A DNA stretch of 64,000 bases from Tabrizicola fusiformis (GTDB lineage Bacteria > Pseudomonadota > Alphaproteobacteria > Rhodobacterales > Rhodobacteraceae): NCBI RefSeq assembly GCF_013328815.1, contig NZ_JABUHN010000006.1, forward strand, positions 62,001 to 126,000. The letters are read 5' to 3'. The notes under the pieces are model-generated. The model saw only the letters and a program-made list of their open reading frames with translations. It had not been told where the DNA came from and did not search any database. Each line of letters starts with the position of its first letter. Within the stretch, counting starts at the first letter, position 1. This document shows positions 17,759 to 27,622 of the stretch, piece by piece. A program made the position numbers and the translations under genes.

Positions 17759-18655
17759 TCAGGCCGGAACCGCCAGCCCCTTGCCCTTGGCAAGTTCGCG
17801 CATCCGTTCCTGCAGCTTTTCAAAGGCCCGCACCTCGATCTGGCGGATCCGCTCGCGGCTGACGCCATAACTGGCAGAGAGGTCTTCCAGCGTCACCGGC
17901 TCATCCGCCAGACGGCGCTTGGCCAGCACATCCTTCTCGCGGTCGTTCAGCACGGCCATCGCCTGCACCAGCAGGGCGTGGCGGGTCTCGAACTCATCCC
18001 GGGCTTCATAATCGCCGGCCTGATCGCTGTCTTCGTCTTCCAGCCAATCCTGCCATTGCGTCGCCCCTTCGCCGTCGCTGCCGACGGTGGCGTTCAGCGA
18101 GGCATCGGAACCGGCCAGACGGCGGTTCATGTCGATAACCTCCTGTTCGGTCACCGAAAGATCCTTGGCGATGCGGGCGACATTCTCGGGCCGCAGATCG
18201 CCCTCTTCCAGCGCGCCGACCTTGGCCTTTGCCTTGCGCAGGTTGAAGAACAGCTTTTTCTGGGCCGAAGTGGTGCCCAGCTTCACCAAGGACCACGAGC
18301 GCAGGATATATTCCTGAATGCTCGCGCGGATCCACCACATCGCATAGGTGGCCAGCCGGAAACCCTTTTCCGGGTCAAACCGCTTGACCGCCTGCATCAG
18401 GCCGACGTTCGCTTCGGAAATCACCTCGGCCTGCGGCAGGCCATAGCCGCGATAGCCCATGGCAATCTTGGCCGCCAGACGCAGGTGGCTGGTCACCAGA
18501 CGGTGCGCCGCCTTGCTGTCCTGCCGGTCGGCCCAAGCCTTGGCCAGCATGTATTCCTCTTCCGGTTCCAACAGCGGGAACTTGCGGATTTCCTGCATGT
18601 AACGGTTCAGCCCCTGTTCCGGGCTGGGTGCAGGCAGATTTGCATAGGTGCTCAA
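17759..18655 (-). CDS. rpoH: RNA polymerase sigma factor RpoH (sigma-32 type)
   Basis: 298 aa, normal for the heat-shock sigma factor. Region 2 is clear (LVTSHLRLAAKIAMGYRGYG, EANVGLMQAVKRFDPEKGF, and LATYAMWWIRASIQEYILRS for -10 binding). The RpoH box QKKLFFNLR (about residues 132-140), which distinguishes RpoH from other sigma factors, is present. Region 4 ends the protein (LEDLSASYGVSRERIRQIEVRAFEKLQ). Rhodobacteraceae often have two RpoH paralogues; which one this is cannot be told here. It is a single-gene unit with its own terminator. Confidence 0.95.
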   Translation of the reverse strand: MSTYANLPAPSPEQGLNRYMQEIRKFPLLEPEEEYMLAKAWADRQDSKAAHRLVTSHLRLAAKIAMGYRGYGLPQAEVISEANVGLMQAVKRFDPEKGFRLATYAMWWIRASIQEYILRSWSLVKLGTTSAQKKLFFNLRKAKAKVGALEEGDLRPENVARIAKDLSVTEQEVIDMNRRLAGSDASLNATVGSDGEGATQWQDWLEDEDSDQAGDYEARDEFETRHALLVQAMAVLNDREKDVLAKRRLADEPVTLEDLSASYGVSRERIRQIEVRAFEKLQERMRELAKGKGLAVPA

Positions 18656-18710
18656 TTTCGCCCCCTTTTCCTGATCCCGGGTCCGTCAGCGGCCCCCGGG
18701 AAGAATGGTT

Positions 18711-18740
18711 CAGCTAAGTATCACGGCGCCGGTGTTCAAG
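18711..18740 (-). promoter_or_regulatory. Candidate heat-shock type promoter upstream of rpoH
   Basis: On the minus strand CTTGAA (18740-18735) is followed after 16 bases by CTTAGCT. The first element matches the alphaproteobacterial RpoH -35 well; the second matches the -10 poorly. Autoregulation of rpoH would fit, but the evidence is one good hexamer, about 55 bases before the next likely leader and 80 bases before the start codon. Confidence 0.25.
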
Positions 18741-18809
18741 TGGTGGCGCTATCATACTGCCGTAAACGAAGGATGAACCGGGTTCCGTCGCAGGGAAAGC
18801 CCTATGTCA

Positions 18810-18845
18810 GCGCGATCACGGCACTGTGGCTGTGCGTGATCGCGC
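18810..18845. repeat. Perfect inverted repeat between rluD and rpoH
   Basis: Arms GCGCGATCACG (18810-18820) and CGTGATCGCGC (18835-18845) pair perfectly across a 14-base loop. It lies 44 bases past the rluD stop and 155 bases before the rpoH start. It lacks a T-run. It may be an rluD transcript end, part of a small RNA, or a regulator site. Confidence 0.55.
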
Positions 18846-18888
18846 AGAAACATCGTGTGCGGCCGAAAAACACCACGCAAACGCGCGG

Positions 18889-19965
18889 TCAGACCGCGCG
18901 CAGCGCCGCCACCAGCGCCGCCATGTCGGCAGGCAGCGGCGCCTGAAACTCCAGCCGCTCCCCCGTCACAGGATGATCGAACCCAAGGCTGGCCGCGTGC
19001 AGCGCCTGCCGGGGAAAGTCATTGCCCAAGGCCGCGGCGGGGCCTAGCAGCTTATCGGCCAGCCGCCGCTTGCCGCCATAGGTTTGATCGCCCAGCAATC
19101 CATGCCCGGCATAGGCCATATGCACCCGGATTTGATGCGTGCGCCCGGTTTCCAGACGGCATTCCACCAGCGCCGCCGCCCCGGCATAGCTTTCCAGCAC
19201 CTTCGCCCGCGTCACGGCATGGCGCCCGGCCTCCCAGATCACGGCCTGCCGCTGACGGTCGGTCTTGTGGCGGGCAAGGTTGGTGGCAATGCGGATCAGC
19301 CCCGCCGCTTCAAAACTGATGCCGCGCAGGCCGCGCAGGCGGGGGTCATGCGCCGAGGGCACGCCATGGACCAGCGCAAGGTAATGGCGGTCCACCGAAT
19401 GCGCCTCGAACTGGGCGGCCAGCCCATGATGCGCCCGGTCGGATTTCGCCACCACCAGAAGGCCGGTGGTGTCCTTGTCGATGCGGTGAACGATGCCCGG
19501 CCGCCGTTCGCCGCCGATCCCCGAAAGCGTGTCGCCGCAATGGGCCAGCAGCGCATTGACCAGCGTGCCGCGCGGACTGCCGGGGGCGGGATGCACCACC
19601 ATGCCCGCAGGCTTGTTGATCACGATCAGGTCGCCATCCTCCCAGATCACCGAGAGGGGAATGTCTTCGGCCAGCGTCTCTACCTCGACCGCGGGGGCGA
19701 GGCGCAGGTCATAAACCTCGCCCGGCAGGGCGCGCGCCTTGGGGTCAGTCACCGCAACCCCGGCCAGCGAAACCGCGCCTTCGGCGATCATCCGCATCAG
19801 ACGCGAGCGTGACAGTGCCGCTTCCTCTGGCACCGCCGCCGCAAGCGCCTTATCAAGGCGGGCGGGGGCATCCTCGCCCAGCGTGACGCGGATCACCGCC
19901 CCCACGCCGCCAAAGGCCCCGCCTTCGTCGTCTGCCACGTCCTCGTCAACCACAGGCCCCGCCAT
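18889..19965 (-). CDS. rluD: RluA/RluD family pseudouridine synthase
   Basis: 358 aa. An S4 RNA-binding domain (about 28-85, ARLDKALAAAVPEEAALSRS) precedes the catalytic domain, where HRIDKDTTGLLVVAKSD carries the catalytic Asp. LETGRTHQIRVHMAYAGHG is the conserved C-terminal motif. RluD isomerises uridines in helix 69 of 23S rRNA. The start MAGPVVDEDVADD at 19965 overlaps by two bases the ATG of the divergent DUF6476 gene. A longer open frame upstream is antisense to that gene and is rejected. Confidence 0.9.
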   Translation of the reverse strand: MAGPVVDEDVADDEGGAFGGVGAVIRVTLGEDAPARLDKALAAAVPEEAALSRSRLMRMIAEGAVSLAGVAVTDPKARALPGEVYDLRLAPAVEVETLAEDIPLSVIWEDGDLIVINKPAGMVVHPAPGSPRGTLVNALLAHCGDTLSGIGGERRPGIVHRIDKDTTGLLVVAKSDRAHHGLAAQFEAHSVDRHYLALVHGVPSAHDPRLRGLRGISFEAAGLIRIATNLARHKTDRQRQAVIWEAGRHAVTRAKVLESYAGAAALVECRLETGRTHQIRVHMAYAGHGLLGDQTYGGKRRLADKLLGPAAALGNDFPRQALHAASLGFDHPVTGERLEFQAPLPADMAALVAALRAV

Positions 19966-20281
19966 GTCCGATACCCCCGACGCAGAGGGATTGCCGCCCG
20001 CGCTGCGCTTTCTCAAAGCTCTGGTCATCATCCTGATGATCACCATGATTGCGGGCCTCATAACGGTCGTGACGCTGCTTGTCACCCGCCTGCCCGACCC
20101 GAACGCCGCCCCCCGCCTGCCCGAGGGGCTGGCCCTGCCCGAAGGCGCGGTTCCGGCGGCGGTGACGCTGGGCACGGGATGGGTGGCGGTGGTCACCGAA
20201 GACAACCGCATCCTGATCTTCCTGACCGCCGACGGACGGCTCTTGCAAGAGGTGAAGGTGGACCTGCCGAAGGCGCCCTGA
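19964..20281 (+). CDS. DUF6476 family small membrane protein
   Basis: 105 aa, starting MSDTPDAEGLPPALRFLKAL. One membrane segment (about 18-45, ALVIILMITMIAGLITVVTLLVTRL) is followed by a small periplasmic domain (PAAVTLGTGWVAVVTEDNRILIF) resembling a single beta-propeller blade strand pattern. Function unknown. Its ATG overlaps the ATG of rluD on the other strand, and it ends 6 bases before the convergent HNH gene. Confidence 0.82.
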   Translation: MSDTPDAEGLPPALRFLKALVIILMITMIAGLITVVTLLVTRLPDPNAAPRLPEGLALPEGAVPAAVTLGTGWVAVVTEDNRILIFLTADGRLLQEVKVDLPKAP

Positions 20282-20287
20282 GCGGCG

Positions 20288-20872
20288 TCAGGCGTCGAGT
20301 TCGGCGTCCCAGTAAAGGTAGTCCATCCAGCTTTCATGCAGATGGTTCGGCGGGAAGCGGCGGCCATGCGCCTGCATCTCTTCGGCCGAGGGGGCGCGGG
20401 GCGGGCGGGCAAGGTGCATCCCGGCCTGCCGCAGCGTCTTGGAGCCTTTGCGCAGGTTGCAGGGCGAACAGGCCGCCACCACGTTTTCCCAGGATGTGAT
20501 GCCGCCCCGCGCCCGGGGCAGCACATGGTCAAAGGTCAGATCCCCGCGCGAGCCGCAATATTGGCAGCAGAATTCGTCGCGCAGAAAAAGATTGAAGCGC
20601 GTGAAAGCCACGCGCTTCTGGGGTTTGACGTAATCTTTCAGCACGACGACCGAAGGTATGCGGAACTCTTGCCTCTGGCTGCGCACCACATGGTCATATT
20701 CCGCGACGATCTGCACCCTGTCCAGCACCGCCGCCTTGATCGCCTCCTGCCAGGGCCAGAGACTGAGCGGATAGTAACTGAGCGGGCGGTAATCCGCATT
20801 CAGCACCAGCGCGGGGAATTGCTTCAGCGCCGCGGGATCGCGCACGAAATGGGTTCTGAAATCGCCGTCCAT
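20288..20872 (-). CDS. HNH endonuclease
   Basis: 194 aa from MDGDFRTHFVRDPAALKQF. The HNH core with zinc-binding pairs is FCCQYCGSRGDLTFDHVLPR and ACSPCNLRKGSKT. The N-terminal part (ALVLNADYRPLSYYPLSLWP, then KAAVLDRVQIV) is the conserved domain that precedes HNH in this widespread, chromosomally stable family, whose cellular role is unclear. It is not adjacent to a methylase, so a restriction role is not indicated. An in-frame ATG at 20911 would add 13 residues; the shorter form is chosen because a GAGG lies 11 bases upstream. Confidence 0.87.
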   Translation of the reverse strand: MDGDFRTHFVRDPAALKQFPALVLNADYRPLSYYPLSLWPWQEAIKAAVLDRVQIVAEYDHVVRSQRQEFRIPSVVVLKDYVKPQKRVAFTRFNLFLRDEFCCQYCGSRGDLTFDHVLPRARGGITSWENVVAACSPCNLRKGSKTLRQAGMHLARPPRAPSAEEMQAHGRRFPPNHLHESWMDYLYWDAELDA

Positions 20873-21014
20873 ACCGCTCGAAACCTCGCCTTCGCCCGCT
20901 GCCGATGGCATCAGGGCGGGGGCCGCCCCGATGCGCTGACTATATCTGGGGATCGCGCGCTGGCAAGCCCCTGCATCTTTGACAGGATGGCGGATTCGGG
21001 TGACGGGTCAATGA

Positions 21015-21044
21015 CAAAGGCCCCGGATTGCCCCGGGGCCTTTG
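21015..21044 (-). terminator. Intrinsic terminator after the cox cluster
   Basis: A 12-bp perfect stem (CAAAGGCCCCGG / CCGGGGCCTTTG) with a 6-base loop lies 16 bases past the coxM stop. On the minus strand it ends in CCTTTGTCATT, giving a modest T-rich tail. The plus-strand side also has a T-rich run (CCTTTTG). Confidence 0.75.
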
Positions 21045-21059
21045 CCTTTTGTCGCATTC

Positions 21060-21848
21060 TCAGGCAGCGGCGACGGCCCGCCCGGTCAGAACCTTGACCA
21101 GATTGGCGCGGTAGGCCGCCGATCCGTGCAGATCGGCAATCATCTCGCTGTCATCCACGGTCAGGCCCGCAAGGGCGCCAGCGCTGAAATCGGCACTCAA
21201 CGCCGCTTCGGCATCCGACCAGCGGAAGACGCCATTGTTCGAGGCGCCGGTAACCGCCACCCGCACGCCATCGGCATATTTCGCCACGAAAACCCCGGTC
21301 AGGGCAAAGCGGCTGGCGGGCTGGTTGAACTTCACATAGGCGGCCTTCTGCGGGATGGGGAAGGTGACGCCGGTGATGATCTCACCCTCTTCCAGTGCGG
21401 TCGAGAACAGACCCTGGAAATAGTCGTCCGCCGCAATATCGCGCCGGCTGGTGGTGATCGTCGCCCCCGAAGCCAGCACGGCGGCGGGATAGCAGGCCGC
21501 CGGGTCATTGTTGGCCAAGCTGCCGCCGATGGTGCCGCGGTTGCGCACCGCCGGGTCGCCGATGCCGCCCGCAAGCGCCGCCAGCGCAGGATAGAAGGCC
21601 CGCGCTTCGGCCGCGACCACGGCATGGGGCGTGGCCGCCCCCACCGTGACACTGGCTCCGGCGCGGCCCGAGACGCCCTTGAGCGCGGCAATCCCGGTCA
21701 GCGAGACCAGAACATCCGGCGCGGCAAGCCGCTGTTTCATGGTCGGCATCAGGGTCTGCCCGCCCGACAGGGCCTGCGCCCCCTCGGCCGACAGGGCCTT
21801 GACCGCTTCATCCAGCGAGGCGGGTTTCACGAAGTCGAAATTGTGCAT
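21060..21848 (-). CDS. coxM: CO dehydrogenase-type medium subunit (FAD-binding)
   Basis: 262 aa, starting MHNFDFVKPASLDEAVKALS. It has the FAD-binding motifs of the xanthine oxidase medium subunit family: ALSGGQTLMPTMK (about 33-45) and TIGGSLANNDPAACYPAAVL (about 108-127). The subunit passes electrons from the iron-sulfur centres to FAD and on to the quinone pool. It is the last gene of coxG-coxS-coxL-coxM and is followed by a terminator. Its partner CoxL is form II, so true CO oxidation is not certain. Confidence 0.9.
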   Translation of the reverse strand: MHNFDFVKPASLDEAVKALSAEGAQALSGGQTLMPTMKQRLAAPDVLVSLTGIAALKGVSGRAGASVTVGAATPHAVVAAEARAFYPALAALAGGIGDPAVRNRGTIGGSLANNDPAACYPAAVLASGATITTSRRDIAADDYFQGLFSTALEEGEIITGVTFPIPQKAAYVKFNQPASRFALTGVFVAKYADGVRVAVTGASNNGVFRWSDAEAALSADFSAGALAGLTVDDSEMIADLHGSAAYRANLVKVLTGRAVAAA

Positions 21849-21858
21849 GGCTGCCTCC

Positions 21859-24237
21859 CTATCCGTTGATCGCCTGCCACACCCGGTTGGGCGAGACGGG
21901 CATGTCGATATGTGTGACGTGGGTGTGGCCGCCGCGGTGCAGCGCGTCGATCACCGCATTGACCACAGCGGGGGGCGAGCCGATGGCCCCCGCCTCGCCG
22001 CAGCCTTTCACGCCCAAGGGGTTGTGGGTGCAGGGCGTCTGGCACGAGTAGTCAACGTTGTAGAACGGCACGTCATCGGCGCGCGGCATGGCATAATCCA
22101 TATACGAGCCGGTCAGAAGCTGCCCGGTTTCGTCATAGGTGGTGCTTTCGCACAAAGCCTGCCCGATACCCTGCCCCACGCCGCCATGAACCTGACCTTC
22201 AACGATCATCGGGTTCATCACATTGCCGAAGTCGTCGGCGCAATGGAAGGCGACCACATCCACCTTGCCGGTGCCTTCGTCCACCTCAACCTCGCACAGA
22301 TAGGCGCCGGCGGGATAGGTGAAGTTGGCCGGATCGTAGAAGGCCGTTTCCTCCAGCCCGGGCTCCAGCGTTTCCAGCGGGTAGTTGTGCGGCACATAGG
22401 CCGAGAAGGCGATTTCGCCGAAGGTTTTCGCCTTGTCGGTGCCCGCCACGCTGAACTTGCCATCCTCAAAGGTGATGTCGCCTTCGGATGCCTCAAGCAT
22501 ATGGGCCGCGATCTTCTTGCCCTTGGCCACGATCTTGTCCACGGCCTTGGTCATGGCCGTGCCGCAGACGGCAAGGCTGCGCGAGCCGTAAGAGCCCATG
22601 CCGAACGGGATCTTGGACGTGTCGCCATGGACGATTTCCACCGAGGATTCGGGGATGCCCAGCTTTTCCGCCACGATCTGGGCAAAGACCGTCTCATGCC
22701 CCTGCCCGTGGCTGTGGGCGCCGACCATCACACTGATATTGCCGGTGGCATTCACCCGCACCGTCGCCGCATCGTAAAGCCCGACCCGGCTGCCCAGCAC
22801 CCCCACCAGATGCGAGGGCGCGATGCCGCAAGCCTCGATCCAGGTGGAAAGCCCAAGCCCGCGCAGCTTGCCCCGCGCCTTGGAGGCCGCGACCCGCGCG
22901 CCAAAGCCCGCGACATCGGCCATCTCGATGGCTTTTTCCAGCGTTGCCTGATAGTTGCCGGTGTCATAGACCAGCCCGACCGGGGTGGTATAGGGGAACT
23001 GATCCGGCGTCAGGAAGTTCTTGCGCCGCACCTCGAAGGCATCCAGCCCCAGCTCGCGGCACATCTTGTCGATCACCCGCTCCAGGCTGAAGGTCGCCTC
23101 GGGGCGGCCCGCGCCGCGATAGGCGTCAACGGGTGCGGTGTTGGTGAAGACGGTCTTCACGTTCACATAGACATTCGGCACCTTGTAGGGCCCGGCCATC
23201 AGCGTGCCATGCAGGAAGGTCGGCGTCGCGGTCGAGAAATTCGACAGATAGGCGCCGACATTGGCATAGGTTTCCGTGCGGAAGGCGAGGAAGGTGCCGT
23301 CCTTTTCGCAGGCCAGTTCGATCTTGGTCACATGGTCGCGGCCATGGGCATCGGAGAGGAAGCTTTCCGACCGTTCCGCCGTCCAGCGCACCGGGCGGGC
23401 CAGCTTCTTCGCCGCCGCCAGAACCAGCGCCTCTTCGCCATAGTGGTAGATCTTGGAGCCAAAGCCGCCGCCCACATCGGGCGCCACCACGGTCAGCTTG
23501 TTTTCGGGAATGCCCATCACGAAGGCCGCGACCAGAAGCCGCGTCAGGTGCGGGTTCTGGCTGGTGGTGGTCAGCTTGTAATCGCCGGTGCCGGGGAAAT
23601 ACTCGCCAATGCTGGCGCGCGGTTCCATGGCGTTCGGCACAAGGCGGTTGTTCACCAGTTCCAGCGTGGTGACATGCGGTGCGGTCCTGAAGACCTCTTC
23701 CACCGTGGCGCGGTTGTCCTCGATCCAGCCCCAGTCAAAGCAGAGGTTGTCGGGGATTTCGTCATGCACCCGGTTGGAGGCATCTGCCGCCGCCGCCTTC
23801 ATGTCGATGATGGCGGGCAGTTCTTCAATGTCCGTATCGTCGGCCAGTTGCTGTGCGGCATCCTTGGCCTGATTATAGGTTTCGGCCACCACGGCGGCAT
23901 AGGCATCACCAACATGACGCACCTTGCCATGGGCCAGAACCGGGCGTTTCGGCTCGCGCATCGGGGTGCCGTCGCGGCTGTTGATCAGCCAGCCCGCCGG
24001 GTTGCCGCCGACATCCTTGAAATCCTCACCCGTGAAAACCGCCAGCACGCCGGGCATGGCGGCGGCATTGGCGGTGTTGATGGCCTTGATGCGGCCATGG
24101 GCGACGGTCGAGCGGACAAAGACCGCATAGGTCTGGCCATGCAGCGCGAGGTCGTCGGTATAGACGCCCTTCCCGGTCAGAAAGCGGACATCTTCGCGGC
24201 GCTTGGACGAGGCGCCAATTCCGTGATCCTTCGGCAT
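21859..24237 (-). CDS. coxL: Form II CO dehydrogenase-like large subunit (Mo-binding)
   Basis: 792 aa molybdenum subunit of the xanthine oxidase family. The active-site loop at residues 372-378 is AYRGAGR, the form II motif; genuine aerobic CO dehydrogenases (form I) carry AYxCSFR with the Cu-binding Cys, which is absent here. GGGFGSK (about 256-262) and [18 protein letters not shown] near the C terminus, with the catalytic Glu, are present. The substrate may be CO at low efficiency or another aldehyde or N-heterocycle. It lies between coxS (9-base gap) and coxM (10-base gap). Confidence 0.92.
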   Translation of the reverse strand: MPKDHGIGASSKRREDVRFLTGKGVYTDDLALHGQTYAVFVRSTVAHGRIKAINTANAAAMPGVLAVFTGEDFKDVGGNPAGWLINSRDGTPMREPKRPVLAHGKVRHVGDAYAAVVAETYNQAKDAAQQLADDTDIEELPAIIDMKAAAADASNRVHDEIPDNLCFDWGWIEDNRATVEEVFRTAPHVTTLELVNNRLVPNAMEPRASIGEYFPGTGDYKLTTTSQNPHLTRLLVAAFVMGIPENKLTVVAPDVGGGFGSKIYHYGEEALVLAAAKKLARPVRWTAERSESFLSDAHGRDHVTKIELACEKDGTFLAFRTETYANVGAYLSNFSTATPTFLHGTLMAGPYKVPNVYVNVKTVFTNTAPVDAYRGAGRPEATFSLERVIDKMCRELGLDAFEVRRKNFLTPDQFPYTTPVGLVYDTGNYQATLEKAIEMADVAGFGARVAASKARGKLRGLGLSTWIEACGIAPSHLVGVLGSRVGLYDAATVRVNATGNISVMVGAHSHGQGHETVFAQIVAEKLGIPESSVEIVHGDTSKIPFGMGSYGSRSLAVCGTAMTKAVDKIVAKGKKIAAHMLEASEGDITFEDGKFSVAGTDKAKTFGEIAFSAYVPHNYPLETLEPGLEETAFYDPANFTYPAGAYLCEVEVDEGTGKVDVVAFHCADDFGNVMNPMIVEGQVHGGVGQGIGQALCESTTYDETGQLLTGSYMDYAMPRADDVPFYNVDYSCQTPCTHNPLGVKGCGEAGAIGSPPAVVNAVIDALHRGGHTHVTHIDMPVSPNRVWQAING

Positions 24238-24246
24238 CTGATTCCC

Positions 24247-24723
<477 letters not shown>

Positions 24724-24769
24724 AGTTTCCTCCCTTGGATTTCCCTGGGTCGTCTGTGGGTCAATGGGT

Positions 24770-25309
24770 TCAGCCGATCAGACGGCGGAACCAGCCTTTC
24801 TTTTCGCCCGAAGCCTCGCCCGCCTCATCGGCGGTCTCGGGGTCTGCGCCGTCCGCTTCGGCGGGGGGCGGCCCTTCGACCGTCTGCTGGAAGCGGGCAA
24901 AGAATTCATCCGCCATCTTCTTGGCAAAACCGTCGATGATGCGGCTGCCCAATTGGGCGATCTTGCCGCCGACATTGGCCTGCACCTCATAGGTGAGGCG
25001 GGTGCCTTCGGGGATCGGCTCCATCGTGACCTTGGCGCTGCCCTTGGCAAAGCCGGCGGCGCCGCCCTTGCCCTCGCCCGTCAGGGTCAGGGCGCGGCCC
25101 GGTGCGATATCGGAAAAGGTCACGACGCCGGTAAAGCGCGCCTTGACCGGCCCGACCTTCTGCACCACGGCGGCCTCGAACCCCGCCTCGACGCTGCCGG
25201 TCATGCTTTCGCAGCCGGGCACGCAGTCTTTAAGAACCTCGGGATTCAGGATTGCGGCCCAGACGGCTTCGGGCGCAGCCTTGATGTCACGGCTGTCGGT
25301 CAGTTGCAT
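24770..25309 (-). CDS. coxG: CoxG-like SRPBCC carbon monoxide dehydrogenase accessory protein
   Basis: 179 aa from [20 protein letters not shown], the opening of the CoxG/SRPBCC fold. [14 protein letters not shown] and [22 protein letters not shown] are typical. A C-terminal linker rich in E, A and P (about 145-170) ends in GWFRRLIG, an amphipathic tail that may bind the membrane; CoxG is reported to recruit CO dehydrogenase to the membrane. The start at 25309 has a GGAGGA site 6 bases before it. It is first in the cox cluster. Confidence 0.87.
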   Translation of the reverse strand: MQLTDSRDIKAAPEAVWAAILNPEVLKDCVPGCESMTGSVEAGFEAAVVQKVGPVKARFTGVVTFSDIAPGRALTLTGEGKGGAAGFAKGSAKVTMEPIPEGTRLTYEVQANVGGKIAQLGSRIIDGFAKKMADEFFARFQQTVEGPPPAEADGADPETADEAGEASGEKKGWFRRLIG

Positions 25310-25359
25310 AGTGGTCTCCTCCATCCCGACCGACCTTAGGTCAGGCAGAGGCCGCGCCG

Positions 25360-27603
25360 CTATGGTCCCTTGGTCGTATGCGCCGCCGGGGGTGCGGGGG
25401 CCGCAGGCGGCAGGCCCGCCAGAAAGGCCCGCAGCGCCGCAGGTGCCACGGGTTTTTCCATCACCACCACCCCCGCCTCGGCGGCGGATTGCCGAAGTGC
25501 CGGGTCGCGGCTGGCGGTGATCAGCCGGGCGGGCAAGGGCCCGGCCCGCGCCGCAAGCCGCCCGATCAGGTCCAGCCCGGTTTCGCCCGCGTCAAGCTGA
25601 TGGTCCACCACCAGCGCATCGGGCAGGATGCCCAGATCGGCGATCAGCGCCATCGCCTCGGCGGCCGAAGCGGCCTCGATCACCTCGGCGCCCCAGCGTT
25701 CCATCACCAGAACCAGCGCGCGGCGCAAATCGGCATCGTTTTCCACCAAGAGGACAATCCGCCCCGCGATTTCCGCCGGGCGCGGCGGCGGGGCAAGGGG
25801 CGGTGCGGCCTCTGGCGCCGCCTCGGCCAGCGGCACCTCAAGCATGAAGACCGTCCCCCGCCCCATCCGCGACCAAAGCGCCAGAGGATGACCCAAAAGC
25901 GCGCAGGCCCGCTCGACAATGGCCAGCCCCAGCCCCAGCCCCTCAGACGCCGAAGCCCGGGCGGCGATGCGGTGGAACTCTTTGAAGATGTTGTCCTGTT
26001 CTTCTTCGGGAATGCCCGGCCCAGAGTCCCAGACCTCAAGCCGCAGGCCCCGCCCGCCGCGCCGCATCCGCGCGGTCACCAGAACCCCGCCGCGTTCGGT
26101 ATAACGGATCGCATTGCCGATCAGGTTCTGCAAAATCCGCCGCAGATAACCGGCATCCGACATCACCAGCGCATCCGACAGCCGCACCCGCAGCCGCAGC
26201 CCCTTGGCCGCGGCCATCGGCGCAAATTCTTCGGCCAGTTGCGCCATCAGCCGGTCCAGCCGCACCGGCGCCACGGTGACCGCGACCTTGCCGCTTTCCA
26301 GTTTGGAAATGTCCAGCAGCGCGGCAAGGATCGCCTCGACCGACATCAGCGCATTCTGCGCCTTGCCCAGCGTCTGCGCCACATCGGGCGCCACGGTTTC
26401 GTCGGGGATCGACGACAGGAACAGCTTGGCCGCAGACAGCGGCTGCAACAGATCATGACTGGCCGCCGCCACAAAACGGGTGCGGCTGGCATTGGCGCGT
26501 TCGGCCCGGCCAAGCGCATCTTCCAGATCCAGCGTGCGTTCGACCACCCGCGCCTCGAGCGTGTCCTTGGCCGCCGAAAGCCCGGCCAGCGCCACCCGTT
26601 CGGCGGTGATGTCGGTGAAACTCATCACGAAACCGCGGTCGGGCATTTCCTGCGCATGAACCGCCAGAATCGGCCCGCCCGGCTGCACCAGTTCGAAACT
26701 CAGCGCCGGACGCGCGGTATCGCCCGCCCAGTCGCGCAGCCGGGCCGCTGTCATCCCCTCGCCCATGCGAAAGCCGGTGCCGAAATGCTGAAGGATCGCC
26801 TCGAACCCCGCGCCCAGCCGCAACAGCGCCGCCGGAATCGCCAGAAGCGCCCCCAGCCGCTGATTCCAGCCCACCAGCCGCGCCGCTTTGTCAAAGATCG
26901 CCACGCCCTGGCTGATATGGTCCAGCGTGGCGCGCAACAGCCGTTCCTGATCGTCCAGAATCCGGCCCATCTCGCGCCGTTCCATGCGGATCAGGTCGGT
27001 CACATCGGTTTGCAGGATCACCGTGCCGCCATCGGCGGTGCGATGCTCGCTGACCTGCATCCAGTGATCGCCGGTCAGCGCGACGTTGAAGATCACATGC
27101 CGCTCGGCATGGCGGCGCATCCGGGCCACGGCCCAAGCTTCGGGCGTCTCGCCCGCCGGCAGCGCAAGCCGGGGCGAACGGCTGACCAGCCCGACATAGG
27201 CAGCAAAGCGCAGGCCGGGGCGCAGCGCATGGCGGATGTCGGCCATATGCATTCCGAAACGAGAATTGCACATCACCAGCACATCGCCCGGATCGAAGAG
27301 CGCAAAGCCCTCCTGCACCGTCTCGATCGCATTGGCGAGGTTCTGGCGCGCCCGTTCCGTCTCGCGGTGGGCCTCTTCCAGCGCGGCGTTCGAGGCGTTG
27401 AGCAGGTCCAGCGTGCTGATCAAGTCGCGGGTCCGCTCGCGCACCTGATCTTCCAAGAGGGCGGCGCGCTGAAACTGGGCATAGGCCGCGCCGCCGTCAT
27501 CGGTGATCTGCTCGACCCGCCGCATCAGCACCCGGATGATCTCCAAGAGCTTTTCCTGCCGCCGTTCGGGGGGATCGGCGGGGTTCATCAGGCTTTCGAT
27601 CAT
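25360..27603 (-). CDS. Hybrid sensor histidine kinase (PAS-PAS-HisKA-HATPase-REC), NahK-like
   Basis: 747 aa, no membrane segment. An N-terminal coiled coil (about 1-75) precedes a PAS-like domain (FALFDPGDVLVMCNSRFGMH) and a second PAS (LDHISQGVAIFDKAARLVGW, about 233-345). The H box is FVAAASHDLLQPLSAAK (His about 390), and the ATP-binding domain has NLIGNAIRY, DSGPGIP and GLGLGLAIV. A C-terminal receiver (about 620-735) has the acceptor Asp in ALVVDHQLD. It follows the FIST gene by 19 bases. The FIST-hybrid kinase-LuxR arrangement resembles the nosP-nahK/ercS' region of pseudomonads. Confidence 0.9.
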   Translation of the reverse strand: MIESLMNPADPPERRQEKLLEIIRVLMRRVEQITDDGGAAYAQFQRAALLEDQVRERTRDLISTLDLLNASNAALEEAHRETERARQNLANAIETVQEGFALFDPGDVLVMCNSRFGMHMADIRHALRPGLRFAAYVGLVSRSPRLALPAGETPEAWAVARMRRHAERHVIFNVALTGDHWMQVSEHRTADGGTVILQTDVTDLIRMERREMGRILDDQERLLRATLDHISQGVAIFDKAARLVGWNQRLGALLAIPAALLRLGAGFEAILQHFGTGFRMGEGMTAARLRDWAGDTARPALSFELVQPGGPILAVHAQEMPDRGFVMSFTDITAERVALAGLSAAKDTLEARVVERTLDLEDALGRAERANASRTRFVAAASHDLLQPLSAAKLFLSSIPDETVAPDVAQTLGKAQNALMSVEAILAALLDISKLESGKVAVTVAPVRLDRLMAQLAEEFAPMAAAKGLRLRVRLSDALVMSDAGYLRRILQNLIGNAIRYTERGGVLVTARMRRGGRGLRLEVWDSGPGIPEEEQDNIFKEFHRIAARASASEGLGLGLAIVERACALLGHPLALWSRMGRGTVFMLEVPLAEAAPEAAPPLAPPPRPAEIAGRIVLLVENDADLRRALVLVMERWGAEVIEAASAAEAMALIADLGILPDALVVDHQLDAGETGLDLIGRLAARAGPLPARLITASRDPALRQSAAEAGVVVMEKPVAPAALRAFLAGLPPAAPAPPAAHTTKGP

Positions 27604-27622
27604 GGCGCGGCGGTCCTGACGG

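Noticed and set aside
18774-18946. Possible 57-codon plus-strand gene with GAAGG before its ATG
   Set aside because: It overlaps the 3' end of rluD in antisense, contains the inverted repeat at 18810-18845, and I recognise no domain. Too weak to list.
20288-20872. HNH gene as part of a restriction or homing system
   Set aside because: No methylase, intron or intein context; this HNH family is a stable chromosomal gene in related bacteria.
21859-24237. Genuine (form I) CO dehydrogenase
   Set aside because: The active-site loop is AYRGAGR, not AYxCSFR.
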